Positions 38,702 to 47,653 of a DNA stretch of 64,000 nucleotides are shown here, in pieces. The stretch is taken from positions 186,001 through 250,000 of the forward strand of contig NZ_JABWRY020000001.1 of the NCBI RefSeq assembly GCF_014269205.2. Reading direction: 5' to 3'. Every line of letters begins with the position of its first letter. Position 1 is the first letter of the stretch. Source of the DNA: Pseudomonas kermanshahensis (GTDB lineage: Bacteria; Pseudomonadota; Gammaproteobacteria; Pseudomonadales; Pseudomonadaceae). The position numbers and the translations under genes were made by a program. Below the pieces are notes generated by a model. It was not told the DNA's origin. It saw only the letters and a program-made list of their open reading frames with translations, and made no database searches.

Positions 38702-41056
38702 ATGCCAAGCTTAGCGCGGCCGCGCACGCGTGCGGGCAGGATTGTGCGTGGTAGCGCCATCACCCTGGTCCTGGCCGTGGGCCTGGTGTGGCTGGCCGAC
38801 CGTATCTGGCCGTTGCCCATGCCCGGCGACGACCTGGCGCGGGTGGTGCTGGCCGAAGACGGCACGCCGTTGTGGCGCTTTGCCGACGCCGATGGCGTGT
38901 GGCGCTACCCGGTCAGCCCGGAAGAGGTCTCGCCGTTGTACTTGCAGGCGCTGCTGACCTACGAGGACCGCTGGTTCTATCGCCACCCTGGGGTCAACCC
39001 GCTGGCCCTGGCCCGTGCGGCCTGGCTGAACCTGCGCGGAGGGCGCGTGGTGTCGGGGGGCAGTACGCTGTCGATGCAGGTGGCGCGCCTGCTCGATCCG
39101 CATGACCGGACGCTGGCCGGCAAGCTGCGCCAGTTATGGCGTACGGCGCAGCTGGAGTGGCACCTGTCGAAGCGCGAAATCCTGCAGATCTACCTCGACC
39201 GTGCCCCCTTTGGCGGCACCCTGCAGGGCGTGGCAGCGGCCAGCTGGGCGTACTTGGGCAAATCGCCCAAACACCTGACACCTGCCGAGGCGGCGCTGCT
39301 TGCGGTGCTGCCCCAGGCACCCAGCCGCTTGCGCCCGGACCGCCACCCCGAGCGTGCCCAGCGTGCACGCGACAAAGTGCTGCAGCGCCTGGAGGAATAC
39401 CAGGTATGGCCAGCCCAGCAGCTCAAGGAAGCTGCCGAGGAGCCCTTGCTGCTGGCGCCACGTCAGGAACCGGCACTGGCACCGTTGCTGGCGCGGCGGC
39501 TTAACACGGCGAATAGCCCACCGCTAATCCGCACCACCCTAGACGCAGCCTTGCAAAGGCGCCTCGAAGACCTGCTGCTGGGCTGGCGCGCACGCCTGCC
39601 GGAGCGCACGTCGGCGGCGATCCTGGTGGTCGAGGCGCAGACCATGGCAGTGCGCGCCTACCTGGGTTCGATCGACCTTAGCGACGCACGCCGCTTCGGC
39701 CACGTCGACATGGTGCGCTCATTGCGCTCGCCCGGTTCCACGCTCAAACCCTTCCTCTACGGCATGGCCTTGGATGACGGCCTGATCCACTCCGAATCGC
39801 TGCTGCAGGATGTGCCTAGGCGCTACGGCGACTATCGGCCCGGCAACTTCTCGATGGGGTTCAGCGGGCCGGTGTCGGCCAGCTCGGCACTGGCGCTGTC
39901 GCTCAACCTGCCGGCCGTTCAGTTGCTGGAAGCATATGGCCCGAAACGCTTCGCCGCGCAATTGCGCATGGCCGGCATGCCGCTGATGCTGCCGCCCTTG
40001 GCCGAGCCCAACTTGTCGTTGATCCTCGGGGGGGCGGGCAGCCGCCTGGAAGACCTGGTCGGCGGTTATGCGGCGCTGGCCCGGGCCGGCAACAGTGCGC
40101 GCATCCGCCTGCAGCCGCAGGACCCGCTGGTAGAGCGACGCCTGCTGTCGCCAGGGGCGGCGTGGATTATCCGGCGTATTCTGAGCGGCCAGGCACGCCC
40201 TGACCGCGACCCGCACGCCGAACTGGTGCAGCGCCCGCAACTGGCCTGGAAGACCGGTACCAGCTATGGCTTTCGTGACGCCTGGTCGATTGGGGTCGGC
40301 CCGCGCTACTTGATTGGTGTATGGATCGGCCGCCCCGACGGCACACCGGTACCCGGGCAGTTCGGCCTGGCCTCGGCGGCGCCGTTGATGCTTCAGGTGC
40401 ATGACCTGCTAAGCAACCGCGATGCCCAGCGCGGTATCAGCGTGCCGGTCGAGCAGGTGCCCCCTACCATCGGCGTGGCAGCCATCTGCTGGCCGCTGGG
40501 CCAGCCGATGAATCGGCAAGACCCCAACTGCCGCCGCCAGCGCTTTGCCTGGACCCTCGACGGCACCACACCGCCGACCTTGCAGGCGGCCGATCAGCCG
40601 CTCGGGCTGGGCCTGCGTGAGCGCGTCTGGGTCAATGCGCAAGGGCTGCGGGTCGACGGCAGTTGCCCGGGGGCCAAGGTACGCGACATCGCGCTCTGGC
40701 CCGCCCCGCTGGAGCCTTGGCTGCCCAGGGTCGAACGGCGTGCAGCGCGCCTGCCGGCAGTAGACCCGGCCTGCCCACCGCAGGCGCCCGCCAGCGCACC
40801 CCCGCTGTCGATTGTCGGCGTGCGCCCGGGGGACAACCTGCGCCGTCCGGCAACCAGCAGCGAACCGCTGCAATTGCACGTTTCTGCCTTGGGCGGCGGC
40901 GGGCGGCGCTGGTGGTTCCTCAACGGCCAGCCGTTGGGCGAGACCCAAGGCCAGGACAGCCTGCTGGTACGTTTCGAACGGCCCGGGCAAATCGAGCTCA
41001 GCGCGCTGGATGAAAGTGGCGAGACCGCGCGGGTGGCGTTTCAGGTCAGCGAGTAG
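38702..41056 (+). CDS. pbpC: Penicillin-binding protein 1C
   Basis: Bifunctional class A-type murein synthase, 784 residues, close to the E. coli PBP1C length. After a signal anchor (ITLVLAVGLVWLADRIW) comes the GT51 transglycosylase domain (TYEDRWFYRHPGVNPLALAR, GGSTLSMQVARLL, EILQIYLDRAPFGG), then the transpeptidase with SxxK in SPGSTLKPFL, SLN in LALSLNLP and KTG in WKTGTSYGFRDAW, and the C-terminal PBP1C-specific domain. Start 38702 was chosen for the basic anchor PSLARPRTRAGR; no strong ribosome site is seen and a start up to 25 codons upstream is possible. PbpC commonly sits beside alpha-2-macroglobulin genes. Confidence 0.94.
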   Translation: MPSLARPRTRAGRIVRGSAITLVLAVGLVWLADRIWPLPMPGDDLARVVLAEDGTPLWRFADADGVWRYPVSPEEVSPLYLQALLTYEDRWFYRHPGVNPLALARAAWLNLRGGRVVSGGSTLSMQVARLLDPHDRTLAGKLRQLWRTAQLEWHLSKREILQIYLDRAPFGGTLQGVAAASWAYLGKSPKHLTPAEAALLAVLPQAPSRLRPDRHPERAQRARDKVLQRLEEYQVWPAQQLKEAAEEPLLLAPRQEPALAPLLARRLNTANSPPLIRTTLDAALQRRLEDLLLGWRARLPERTSAAILVVEAQTMAVRAYLGSIDLSDARRFGHVDMVRSLRSPGSTLKPFLYGMALDDGLIHSESLLQDVPRRYGDYRPGNFSMGFSGPVSASSALALSLNLPAVQLLEAYGPKRFAAQLRMAGMPLMLPPLAEPNLSLILGGAGSRLEDLVGGYAALARAGNSARIRLQPQDPLVERRLLSPGAAWIIRRILSGQARPDRDPHAELVQRPQLAWKTGTSYGFRDAWSIGVGPRYLIGVWIGRPDGTPVPGQFGLASAAPLMLQVHDLLSNRDAQRGISVPVEQVPPTIGVAAICWPLGQPMNRQDPNCRRQRFAWTLDGTTPPTLQAADQPLGLGLRERVWVNAQGLRVDGSCPGAKVRDIALWPAPLEPWLPRVERRAARLPAVDPACPPQAPASAPPLSIVGVRPGDNLRRPATSSEPLQLHVSALGGGGRRWWFLNGQPLGETQGQDSLLVRFERPGQIELSALDESGETARVAFQVSE

Positions 41057-41149
41057 CCGTTCGACGATTGCCGGGCCAGCACCTACGCTTTGCACAAGAC
41101 GGGTGTGACCGGCTGGCGCCCCGGTACACGAGGGATCATGGAGCGTCCT

Positions 41150-42823
41150 ATGCGTCCTCTGGTCATACCTCTTTTGTTGCTGCCCTGGGCCTTGATGGCC
41201 CGCGCGGAGCCGTTGCCGGGCTTTCTCGACAGCCACGAAAACGAGCGTCGCCTGCCCGCCGCCAACCTGCCGCTGGACACCTACCGCCCACTTGCCCCAC
41301 ACCTGCGGCTGGCGCTGCCGAACGCCAGCGCGGCAGGCTGGGCGCCGCTGGAGACCCGCCTGGTGTTGCACAAGGTGCGCTTCGAAGGGGGGACGGTGTT
41401 CCCCTTGAGTGACCTGCGTGACCACTACCAGCCGTTGATCGGGCGTGAAACCACGTTGGGCGAGTTGCAGCAGTACACCGCGCGCCTTACTCAACGTTAC
41501 CGGCAAGAAGGCTACCTGCTGTCGTACGCTTACCTCCCGCCGCAGGATGTCGCTGACGGCCGTGTTGAGGTGGTTTTGGTCGAGGGCTATATCCATGGGT
41601 ACCAGCTGGAAGGCGACATCGGCTCGGCCCGCACCTACCTGCAGCAGTTGCTGCAGCGCTTGCAGGCGGAACGCCCGCTGACGCGGGAAACACTCGATCG
41701 TTATCTGGGCCTCGCCGGGCGCCTTCCCGGCGTGGTGGTGGACGCTGAATTGGCTGCGGCGCAGTCGCCTGAGGGCGCCGCTCAGCTCACGGTCCACGCG
41801 CGGCGTACGCCGTTCGCCGCTGGCGTTACCGTAAGCGATGGCAGCCGTGAGGACGCCCAGGCGCTGTTCGCCGTCACCAGCAACGCCCAGACCCGCTATG
41901 CCGAGCAGTTCCAGGCAAGCGTGTTGCTGCCGCCCGGCGATGACCAGGCGCATTACCAGCGGTTGGACTACAGCCAGTACCTGGATGCTGAAGGCAGCCA
42001 GTTGCTGGTGTCTGCCTCGCGCTATCGCAGCACGCCGGGCACCCGAATTCGGCTGGAGGACGGCAGCGATTTGACTCAGCAGCGTGAAAGCGAGCGTTAT
42101 TCGGTTGGCCTTGGCCAGCCGCTGATCGTCAAGGCGGATGAGTGGATGACGGTGGCGGGGGGTTTCTACGCGATCAGTGAGCACCTCGAAGATCGGCCTG
42201 CGGGGCTGTTGCCGTCACACCAGTACGACAGCTACGTACGCGCAGTGTCATTTGAAGGCAGTTGGCGCAAGGCCGACGATCGTCGCTTGCGTATTGTCAG
42301 TGCCGGTGTCTATCAAGGCCTGGATTACCTGGGGGCACGCAGCGACGCCGACTATGACCTGGACTTTCTGCGATTTCGCCTCTCGGGGTTGCAGAGCGAC
42401 GCGTTGTTCAATGATTGGCAGGGGGTGGCGTCTGGTGCCTTGTACTGGAGTGACGACACGCTGCCCGACAGCGAGCGGGCGGTGTTTGGCGGGCAAACTT
42501 TCGGCCGCGGTTATCCACGCGACCAGGCAGCGGGGGACAAGGGGTGGGGGGTAGCGTACGAGCTTGGCTACAGTGTTCGGCCCAACGGCAACTGGCTGAA
42601 GGTGCTGCAACCCTATGCGGTACTCGATGCTGCGCAGGCTTGGTACAACCGCAGCAATGTCGAGAATGCCCACATGGCGTCCGCTGCGCTGGGGCTGCGG
42701 TTGGGGGATGGGCGCTACTTCAATTTGGCGGTGGAAGTCGCGAAACCCTTGGCGGATGTTGCCCTGGATAGCCTGAGCCGCGGGCCACGCGTGACGCTAA
42801 ACCTTACCTACCAGATGGAATGA
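41150..42823 (+). CDS. Two-partner secretion outer-membrane transporter (TpsB, ShlB/FhaC family)
   Basis: 557 residues with a signal peptide (MRPLVIPLLLLPWALMARA). A POTRA region (LVLHKVRFEGGTVFPLSDLR, QEGYLLSYAYLPPQDVADGR, VVLVEGYIHGYQLEGDIG) is followed by a beta-barrel with the L6-loop-like FGRGYPRD and a final aromatic strand (VTLNLTYQME). Start 41150 was chosen because GGAG precedes it by six bases; ATG 41138 has too short a spacing. It should export a large haemagglutinin-type or similar TpsA protein, but no such gene is present in this window. Confidence 0.88.
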   Translation: MRPLVIPLLLLPWALMARAEPLPGFLDSHENERRLPAANLPLDTYRPLAPHLRLALPNASAAGWAPLETRLVLHKVRFEGGTVFPLSDLRDHYQPLIGRETTLGELQQYTARLTQRYRQEGYLLSYAYLPPQDVADGRVEVVLVEGYIHGYQLEGDIGSARTYLQQLLQRLQAERPLTRETLDRYLGLAGRLPGVVVDAELAAAQSPEGAAQLTVHARRTPFAAGVTVSDGSREDAQALFAVTSNAQTRYAEQFQASVLLPPGDDQAHYQRLDYSQYLDAEGSQLLVSASRYRSTPGTRIRLEDGSDLTQQRESERYSVGLGQPLIVKADEWMTVAGGFYAISEHLEDRPAGLLPSHQYDSYVRAVSFEGSWRKADDRRLRIVSAGVYQGLDYLGARSDADYDLDFLRFRLSGLQSDALFNDWQGVASGALYWSDDTLPDSERAVFGGQTFGRGYPRDQAAGDKGWGVAYELGYSVRPNGNWLKVLQPYAVLDAAQAWYNRSNVENAHMASAALGLRLGDGRYFNLAVEVAKPLADVALDSLSRGPRVTLNLTYQME

Positions 42824-42880
42824 GCCCTGGGGCTAATGGCCTATCAACGGCAACTCGGATGCCGCTGACAGGCCAGTATT

Positions 42881-43657
42881 TCAATGAGCGGTAAAGCGCT
42901 GATGCACCGGTGAAGAACTCGGCGTCAGCGCGAGCGCCAGCTGCGTGCGGTTGTGCATGTGGGTCAGGCGCAGTACTTGAGAAACGTAGAGTTTCACGGT
43001 GTTCTCGGTAATGCCCAGTTCACAGGCAATTTGGTAATTGGTCTTGCCTTTGCTCACCAGGCGGGCCACTTCCAGTTGACGCGGCGACAGCTTCTCGAAT
43101 ACGGCGGGCAGCTCGTTTTCACTTTCTTCGACATCGCTGGCACGGCGGTGCACGCCTTGGCCGCGGGCCTTTTCCAGGTCGTGGTAGAGCTCGTCGACCG
43201 ACTCTGCCAGGTCCTGCAGGCGCTGGTTGAGGCCACCGAGGTCTTTCATGTTGCGCTGACGCTCCAGCAGAGCCTTTTCCTGACGGCGCAAACCTTCGAG
43301 CAGCTCGTTAAAATCTACCGGTTTTTGGTAATAGTCGACAAAGCCCGCGCGCAAGGCGCGGATCACGTCCTGCTTGTCGGCACGACCGGTCAGCATGATG
43401 GCTTCGAACATACGCTTGTTGCCGGCCAGCTCCTTCAAGGCGTGGACCAGCTCAATGCCATCACGCTCGGGCATGTGCAGGTCGCACAGCACCAAGCCAA
43501 TCTTTTGGTCAGCCGAGTAGCGCTCGATGGCTTGGGCAGTGGAATGGGCTGGGACGCACACGTGGCCCTGGCTTTCGAGGTATTCACACAATTGTTCGAC
43601 GATCAATGGCTGGTCATCGACCACCAGCACCTTCACTTCACTGGACGGCTTGTTCAC
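42881..43657 (-). CDS. pprB: PprB-like response regulator
   Basis: 258 residues: a receiver domain (VLVVDDQPLIVEQLCEYLES, phospho-Asp in LVLCDLHMPERDG, Lys in YYQKPVDF), a coiled-coil-like linker (residues ~125-175) and a LuxR-type helix-turn-helix (LSPRQLEVARLVSKGKTNYQ, ITENTVKLYVSQVL). This matches PprB, which in P. aeruginosa controls Tad pili and adhesins. The start is GTG at 43657 with GGGAG seven bases upstream. The neighbouring fppA-like gene supports the call. The cognate kinase PprA is not seen here. Confidence 0.78.
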   Translation of the reverse strand: MNKPSSEVKVLVVDDQPLIVEQLCEYLESQGHVCVPAHSTAQAIERYSADQKIGLVLCDLHMPERDGIELVHALKELAGNKRMFEAIMLTGRADKQDVIRALRAGFVDYYQKPVDFNELLEGLRRQEKALLERQRNMKDLGGLNQRLQDLAESVDELYHDLEKARGQGVHRRASDVEESENELPAVFEKLSPRQLEVARLVSKGKTNYQIACELGITENTVKLYVSQVLRLTHMHNRTQLALALTPSSSPVHQRFTAH

Positions 43658-43776
43658 GATCAACTCCCTGTTCGTAATCGGCCCTGCTCCCGGGCTAGAC
43701 ACTCCGGCAGCTTAAAAATAGTCGCAGTTGGCAATTCTGTACAAGGTCCGTACAAGTTATAGGACAACAGGGATGA

Positions 43777-44247
43777 TTATTGGATCCATACGGCTGTCAG
43801 CATAAAGCCCGCCAGGACGTACGGTACGAAGGCCTGTTTGTCGCCCATTTGCTCCGTCAGGGCCTGCAAGCGCTTCTTGACCTTAGGATTGAGCAAGGTC
43901 CACAGGCGGCGACGCGACAGCAGCCAGAGCACGACTGTGATACCCGCACCAATGAAGGTGCCGAGCACATATTGAGGACTGGTGGCGAGCGCCAGGGCAC
44001 CCATCAATTTGACGTCGTCGGCGCCGAAACGCCCGAGCATGTAGCCGGGTAACGTCAGCAGCATGACGATGGCCAGCGCCCAACCGGCGTCGCTGGCGTC
44101 GGCACCGATCCAGCTGTGGCCGGTGGCGAACAGCCAGGCCAGGGCGCAGGCAGCGACGCCCAGGGTCAGCGCGTTGGATATTTGCCGTTGACGCACATCC
44201 TGTTCGGAGCACAAGGCAAGCCACATCAGAAGAACAATGCTTTGCAT
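43777..44247 (-). CDS. fppA: Prepilin peptidase, FppA/CpaA-like (A24 family)
   Basis: 156-residue integral membrane aspartic peptidase that would cut Flp-type prepilins. About four membrane spans are visible. The first catalytic Asp is in LCSEQDVRQRQISN. The second site, normally GxGD, reads GRFGADDVKLMGAL, so the second Gly is replaced by Asp while the catalytic Asp position is kept. In P. aeruginosa fppA is next to pprB beside the Tad pilus genes; here no Tad gene follows. Whether it is active is uncertain. Confidence 0.8.
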   Translation of the reverse strand: MQSIVLLMWLALCSEQDVRQRQISNALTLGVAACALAWLFATGHSWIGADASDAGWALAIVMLLTLPGYMLGRFGADDVKLMGALALATSPQYVLGTFIGAGITVVLWLLSRRRLWTLLNPKVKKRLQALTEQMGDKQAFVPYVLAGFMLTAVWIQ

Positions 44248-44400
44248 TGGCAGGTCGCCTTCCCTAATTGTTGAACACTTCTACCCGGTCAGTCAGGTTT
44301 CCTTGAATTCAGGGTAGACGCGAAGTTGCAAGCGGGCGCGGCGGGAAGGGAAAAAGGCGTGACGGGATCAGAAGATGTCGCAGCTGACGGGGCCTGTGTT

Positions 44401-44430
44401 GGCCCATCGCCGGCAAGCCGACGATGGGCC
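44401..44430 (-). terminator. Hairpin after the DUF4136 genes
   Basis: GGCCCATCG and CGATGGGCC form a perfect 9-bp stem around a REP-like core, 9 bp past the stop of the DUF4136 gene on the minus strand. No long T-run follows. Confidence 0.5.
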
Positions 44431-44438
44431 TCGGCGCA

Positions 44439-45008
44439 TTACTTCTTGCTGCCGGGTGGGTAGTTGCTCAGCACATTGGTCACCGTATTCTGGATCGCGT
44501 TGTTACGTTCTTCCGGGCTTGGCGGGTAATTGTTCATGATCTGTTCAGCGCTGCCACGCCAGACCAGCTTGTCGTCCCGCCCATCGAACATGTCGACCTG
44601 GATGGTGGCGACCTTGTAGTCGACGCTGCGGGTTTCGTTGTACATCGGCCCGCCCCAGTAGCCTCCCCAGTAACCACCCCAGCCACCGCCATAGTTGGTG
44701 GTGATCTGCTGTTGGCGCTGCTCGACGATGAGGTAGGCGCGCACTTTCAGGTCAGGCCGCGCATTGCCCTGCGCCGGGCGCAGGCCGCGTTGGTCGAGCT
44801 GCTCGGCCACGGCCTGGCGAATGCGCTGCTCGGTCAGGTCGCTTTTGATGCGAGGGTCGTCCGGGCGGTATTGCAAGCCGGGTTCCTGCCACGCCCAGCT
44901 GCGGTAGGCGGCAAAATCGCGGCTGGCGTCGAAGTCCTGCTGGACGTTGTTGCTCGAGCAGGCCGTGAGCACCAGCGCGAATGACAGTAGAACGAGACGG
45001 CGCAACAT
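44439..45008 (-). CDS. DUF4136 lipoprotein
   Basis: 189-residue lipoprotein (signal MLRRLVLLSFALVLTAC, lipobox LTAC). The mature part has FAAYRSWAWQEPGLQYRPDD, a Gly/Tyr/Trp-rich stretch (GGGWGGYWGGYWGG) and a C-terminal NNAIQNTVTNVLSNYPPG, the DUF4136 pattern. Function unknown. It lies 19 bp after a paralogous gene (45028-45663) with the same layout, so the pair arose by tandem duplication and is probably co-transcribed. Confidence 0.87.
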   Translation of the reverse strand: MLRRLVLLSFALVLTACSSNNVQQDFDASRDFAAYRSWAWQEPGLQYRPDDPRIKSDLTEQRIRQAVAEQLDQRGLRPAQGNARPDLKVRAYLIVEQRQQQITTNYGGGWGGYWGGYWGGPMYNETRSVDYKVATIQVDMFDGRDDKLVWRGSAEQIMNNYPPSPEERNNAIQNTVTNVLSNYPPGSKK

Positions 45009-45027
45009 GATGGTTCTCCGTTAAACG

Positions 45028-45663
45028 TTAACTGGGAGGATAGCCGCTGAGCGCCTTGTGCACCGAATCACGCAAGGCGCTTTCGCGATCACGCGGCGAG
45101 TCCTTGTCGCTGTTGCTTTCAGCACTGGCGCTCCACACCGGCTGGCCGCTGCGAGCGTCGTACAGATCGATGCGTACCACCATCACCTCCACCTCGTAGG
45201 TGCGCACGATCGGCGTGCTGGCATAGGCACCGTAGCCGTTGCGGTAGCCGCCATAACCCACACTGCCGTAGGGGTAGGGGCCGTAGTAGGGGTCGTAGGT
45301 GTCGTAGTCACGTACTTGGCGCAGGCGTTTTTCCAGGCGCATGTCGGCGCTTACCAGCAAATCGCCGGCGCTGCCCCGGGCAGGGCGCAGGCCATGCTGG
45401 TCGAGCGCGCCGCTGATGGCATCGGCCAGTTGTGCCGGGTCGGCATTGGCTGTGCCGCTGGGCAACTGGCCGTCACGCCAGCTCCAGCTGCGGTAGTGCC
45501 CGTAGTCACGGGCGGGTGCCGGGTAGGCACTGGCATCGAAGGTGGTGGCCGCCTGCGCAGGGGCGGGCGGTAAGGGGCGGCTACTGGCGACATACGGGTT
45601 GCTGCCCTGGCAGGCAGCCAGGGCAAGGGGCAGCAGGGCCAGGCACAACAGACGGTAGGGCAT
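45028..45663 (-). CDS. DUF4136 lipoprotein, paralogue
   Basis: 211-residue lipoprotein with signal [18 protein letters not shown]. It shares with its neighbour the block [20 protein letters not shown], a Tyr/Gly-rich segment ([20 protein letters not shown]) and the C-terminal [10 protein letters not shown]. The start at 45663 gives the lipobox; the longer frame overlaps cmoM. It follows cmoM by 22 bp on the same strand. Confidence 0.87.
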   Translation of the reverse strand: MPYRLLCLALLPLALAACQGSNPYVASSRPLPPAPAQAATTFDASAYPAPARDYGHYRSWSWRDGQLPSGTANADPAQLADAISGALDQHGLRPARGSAGDLLVSADMRLEKRLRQVRDYDTYDPYYGPYPYGSVGYGGYRNGYGAYASTPIVRTYEVEVMVVRIDLYDARSGQPVWSASAESNSDKDSPRDRESALRDSVHKALSGYPPS

Positions 45664-45685
45664 GTATTCCTCCCGGCGGGCGGGG

Positions 45686-46435
45686 TCAGCGGGGGCGGCA
45701 GATCCAGTGCAGGTAGCGACCGAGCCCGGCAAAGCTTGGGTGTCGGCGGTGGGCCAGTTCCATTTCCAGCAGGTCGAGTATTTCGGCCTTGGCTTGGAAC
45801 TCCTTGGGCATGTAGTCGTGGAACACCCTGACGCCACTCTCGCTTTCGACCTGCCACATAGGATCAAGTTGCGCCTTGAGCTCACGCGGATCAAGGGGTT
45901 TCTGCGGGGTCAGGCTCTGCTTTTCACCTTCCAGGCGGTTGCTGCGCAGTTTGCGGAAATGGCCCTTGAGCAGGTTGCGATAGACCAGTGCGTCGCGGTT
46001 GTAGAACGCCAGCGAAAGCCACCCGCTGGGCGCAGTGAGCTGGTGCAGCACGGGTAGGATGCTTTCGGGTTCGGCCAGCCATTCGAGCACGGCGTGGCAC
46101 AGCACCAGGTCGTAGGGTTCGGTCAGCTGGCCCAGCAGGTCCTGCCACGGTGCCTGGATGAAGGTGGCCGTCTGGCCGGCCTCGGCAAAGCGCGCGCGGG
46201 CACCGTCGAGCATGGGCGCGGCGGGTTCGGCGAGGGTCAGGTGATGGCCGCGTTGTGCCAGCCACAGGGCCATGTGGCCCAGGCCTGCACCGATGTCGAG
46301 TATGCGCAGCGGGCGATCGGGCAAGGTTTCGGCCAGGTCGGCCTGCAGCACGGCCAGGCGAATGGCGCCCTTGGCACCGCCGTAGATTTTCTCGGCGAAG
46401 CGGGTGGCCAGTTCATCGAAGTGACGGTCGTTCAT
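45686..46435 (-). CDS. cmoM: tRNA 5-carboxymethoxyuridine methyltransferase
   Basis: SAM-dependent methyltransferase (formerly SmtA) that methylates cmo5U34 in tRNA. 249 residues with [20 protein letters not shown] at the N-terminus (a CmoM signature), the SAM-binding [32 protein letters not shown], and [10 protein letters not shown] near the C-terminus. Its start overlaps the stop of the MazG-like gene by 4 bp, so the two are translationally coupled. Confidence 0.93.
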   Translation of the reverse strand: MNDRHFDELATRFAEKIYGGAKGAIRLAVLQADLAETLPDRPLRILDIGAGLGHMALWLAQRGHHLTLAEPAAPMLDGARARFAEAGQTATFIQAPWQDLLGQLTEPYDLVLCHAVLEWLAEPESILPVLHQLTAPSGWLSLAFYNRDALVYRNLLKGHFRKLRSNRLEGEKQSLTPQKPLDPRELKAQLDPMWQVESESGVRVFHDYMPKEFQAKAEILDLLEMELAHRRHPSFAGLGRYLHWICRPR

Positions 46436-46737
46436 CGGGCGAAGCGCCTTTCACTGTCGGCCAGCTTGGCCCTTACCACCTGGTCCATGTCCAGGCCCAG
46501 CTCGCTGCACAGCAGCAACAGGTAGAGCACCACATCGCCCACCTCTTGGCCGGCGTGGGCGAGTGTGTCGGCAGGCAGCTGGCGGGATTGGTCCTCGCTC
46601 AGCCACTGGAAGATTTCGACCAGTTCGGCCATTTCAACGCTGGCGGCCATGGCCAGGTTCTTTGGGCTGTGGAAGCCGCGCCAATCGTTGTTGTCGCGGA
46701 TCCGGTGCAGGCGTTCGGTGAGTTCTTGCAGGTTCAT
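46432..46737 (-). CDS. MazG-like nucleotide pyrophosphohydrolase
   Basis: 101-residue all-alpha NTP pyrophosphohydrolase, similar to the dCTPase/RS21-C6 type. The metal-binding pattern is present: SVEMAELVEIFQWLSEDQ (ExxE) and AGQEVGDVVLYLLLL (ExxD). The N-terminus is MNLQELTERLHRIRDNNDWR; the start at 46737 was chosen because this is the family start. Probably removes abnormal nucleotides; the substrate is not determined. Confidence 0.9.
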   Translation of the reverse strand: MNLQELTERLHRIRDNNDWRGFHSPKNLAMAASVEMAELVEIFQWLSEDQSRQLPADTLAHAGQEVGDVVLYLLLLCSELGLDMDQVVRAKLADSERRFAR

Positions 46738-46799
46738 CGGGGGTCTCCTAATGCCGCATAGCTTCGGCGCAGGCCCGATGCAAAGCAAGAGGCCTGCGC

Positions 46800-47651
46800 C
46801 TACAGGCCACCCCAACGGCCAACCATGTGCAGCAACTCACCCTGCCCATCCAGCCGTAGTTCACCTTCTGGCCCGGCTTCGCTGGCACTGAGCACCACCT
46901 CGGAAGGCAATCGCACCGGTTTGCGGAACGCCACCTCGAAGCTGTAGCCGCTGTGTGGCAGATGCCCGCGCAGGGCCGCCAGTGCCATGGCCTTGCTCCA
47001 CATGCCGTGGGCAATGGCCTTGGGGAACCCGAACAGTCGCGCACTGGCAGCGCTCAGGTGAATCGGGTTGTAGTCGCCACAGACCTTGGCGTAACGCCGG
47101 CCGATATCGCTGTCGGCATACCAGCGGCTCGCCTCTGCCAGTGCGTCAGGCGCGCTGTCTGTTTGCTCACTGGCCTGGCCCTCCAGGCGTAGCCCGCGTA
47201 CCAGCGTGCGGCTGCATTCGCGCCAGAGCAGGCCCAGGCCATCTTCGGCTTCCGTAATGAGGTCGAAGGTGGCGCCCTTGGCGTGGGGTTGCAGGTTGTC
47301 GGCGTAGACGGCGAAACGTAATGCATCGATGCCGCCCAGTGGCCGCAACACCTCGATGCGGTTCTGCAGATGCACCAGCCCGAGCAAGGGGAAGGGGAAG
47401 CTGTGCGCCGTCAGCAGCTGCAATTGCAGGGGGAAGGCCATCACATGGGGATAAGTAGCGGGCAGGCGGCCATCGTCGGTGAAGTGACAGAGTCGGCGGT
47501 AGGCTGCCAGGTTGTCGGGCTGAACCCGCATCACGCAGCGCAGGCCTTCGTCGGGCAGCTTGTCGCCGCTGATCTTGCGCTTGCTGGCCGCACGCAGGTA
47601 AAGGCTCGCGCGTGAGTCCGGGGCGTGCAGGTCGTGCCAGTGTCGGCTCAT
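46800..47651 (-). CDS. MaoC-like acyl-CoA dehydratase
   Basis: 283-residue double-hotdog hydratase/dehydratase. The C-terminal hotdog holds the catalytic motif YADSDIGRRYAKVCGDYNPI-HLS...IAHGMWSKAM (Asp/His dyad). It is probably an R-specific enoyl-thioester hydratase. It follows the large FabG by 2 bp, and with the divergent thiolase it makes a set able to run three steps of a beta-oxidation-like cycle. The gene order resembles the mycobacterial fadA2-fabG4-htdX cluster. Confidence 0.9.
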   Translation of the reverse strand: MSRHWHDLHAPDSRASLYLRAASKRKISGDKLPDEGLRCVMRVQPDNLAAYRRLCHFTDDGRLPATYPHVMAFPLQLQLLTAHSFPFPLLGLVHLQNRIEVLRPLGGIDALRFAVYADNLQPHAKGATFDLITEAEDGLGLLWRECSRTLVRGLRLEGQASEQTDSAPDALAEASRWYADSDIGRRYAKVCGDYNPIHLSAASARLFGFPKAIAHGMWSKAMALAALRGHLPHSGYSFEVAFRKPVRLPSEVVLSASEAGPEGELRLDGQGELLHMVGRWGGL

Positions 47652-47653
47652 GG

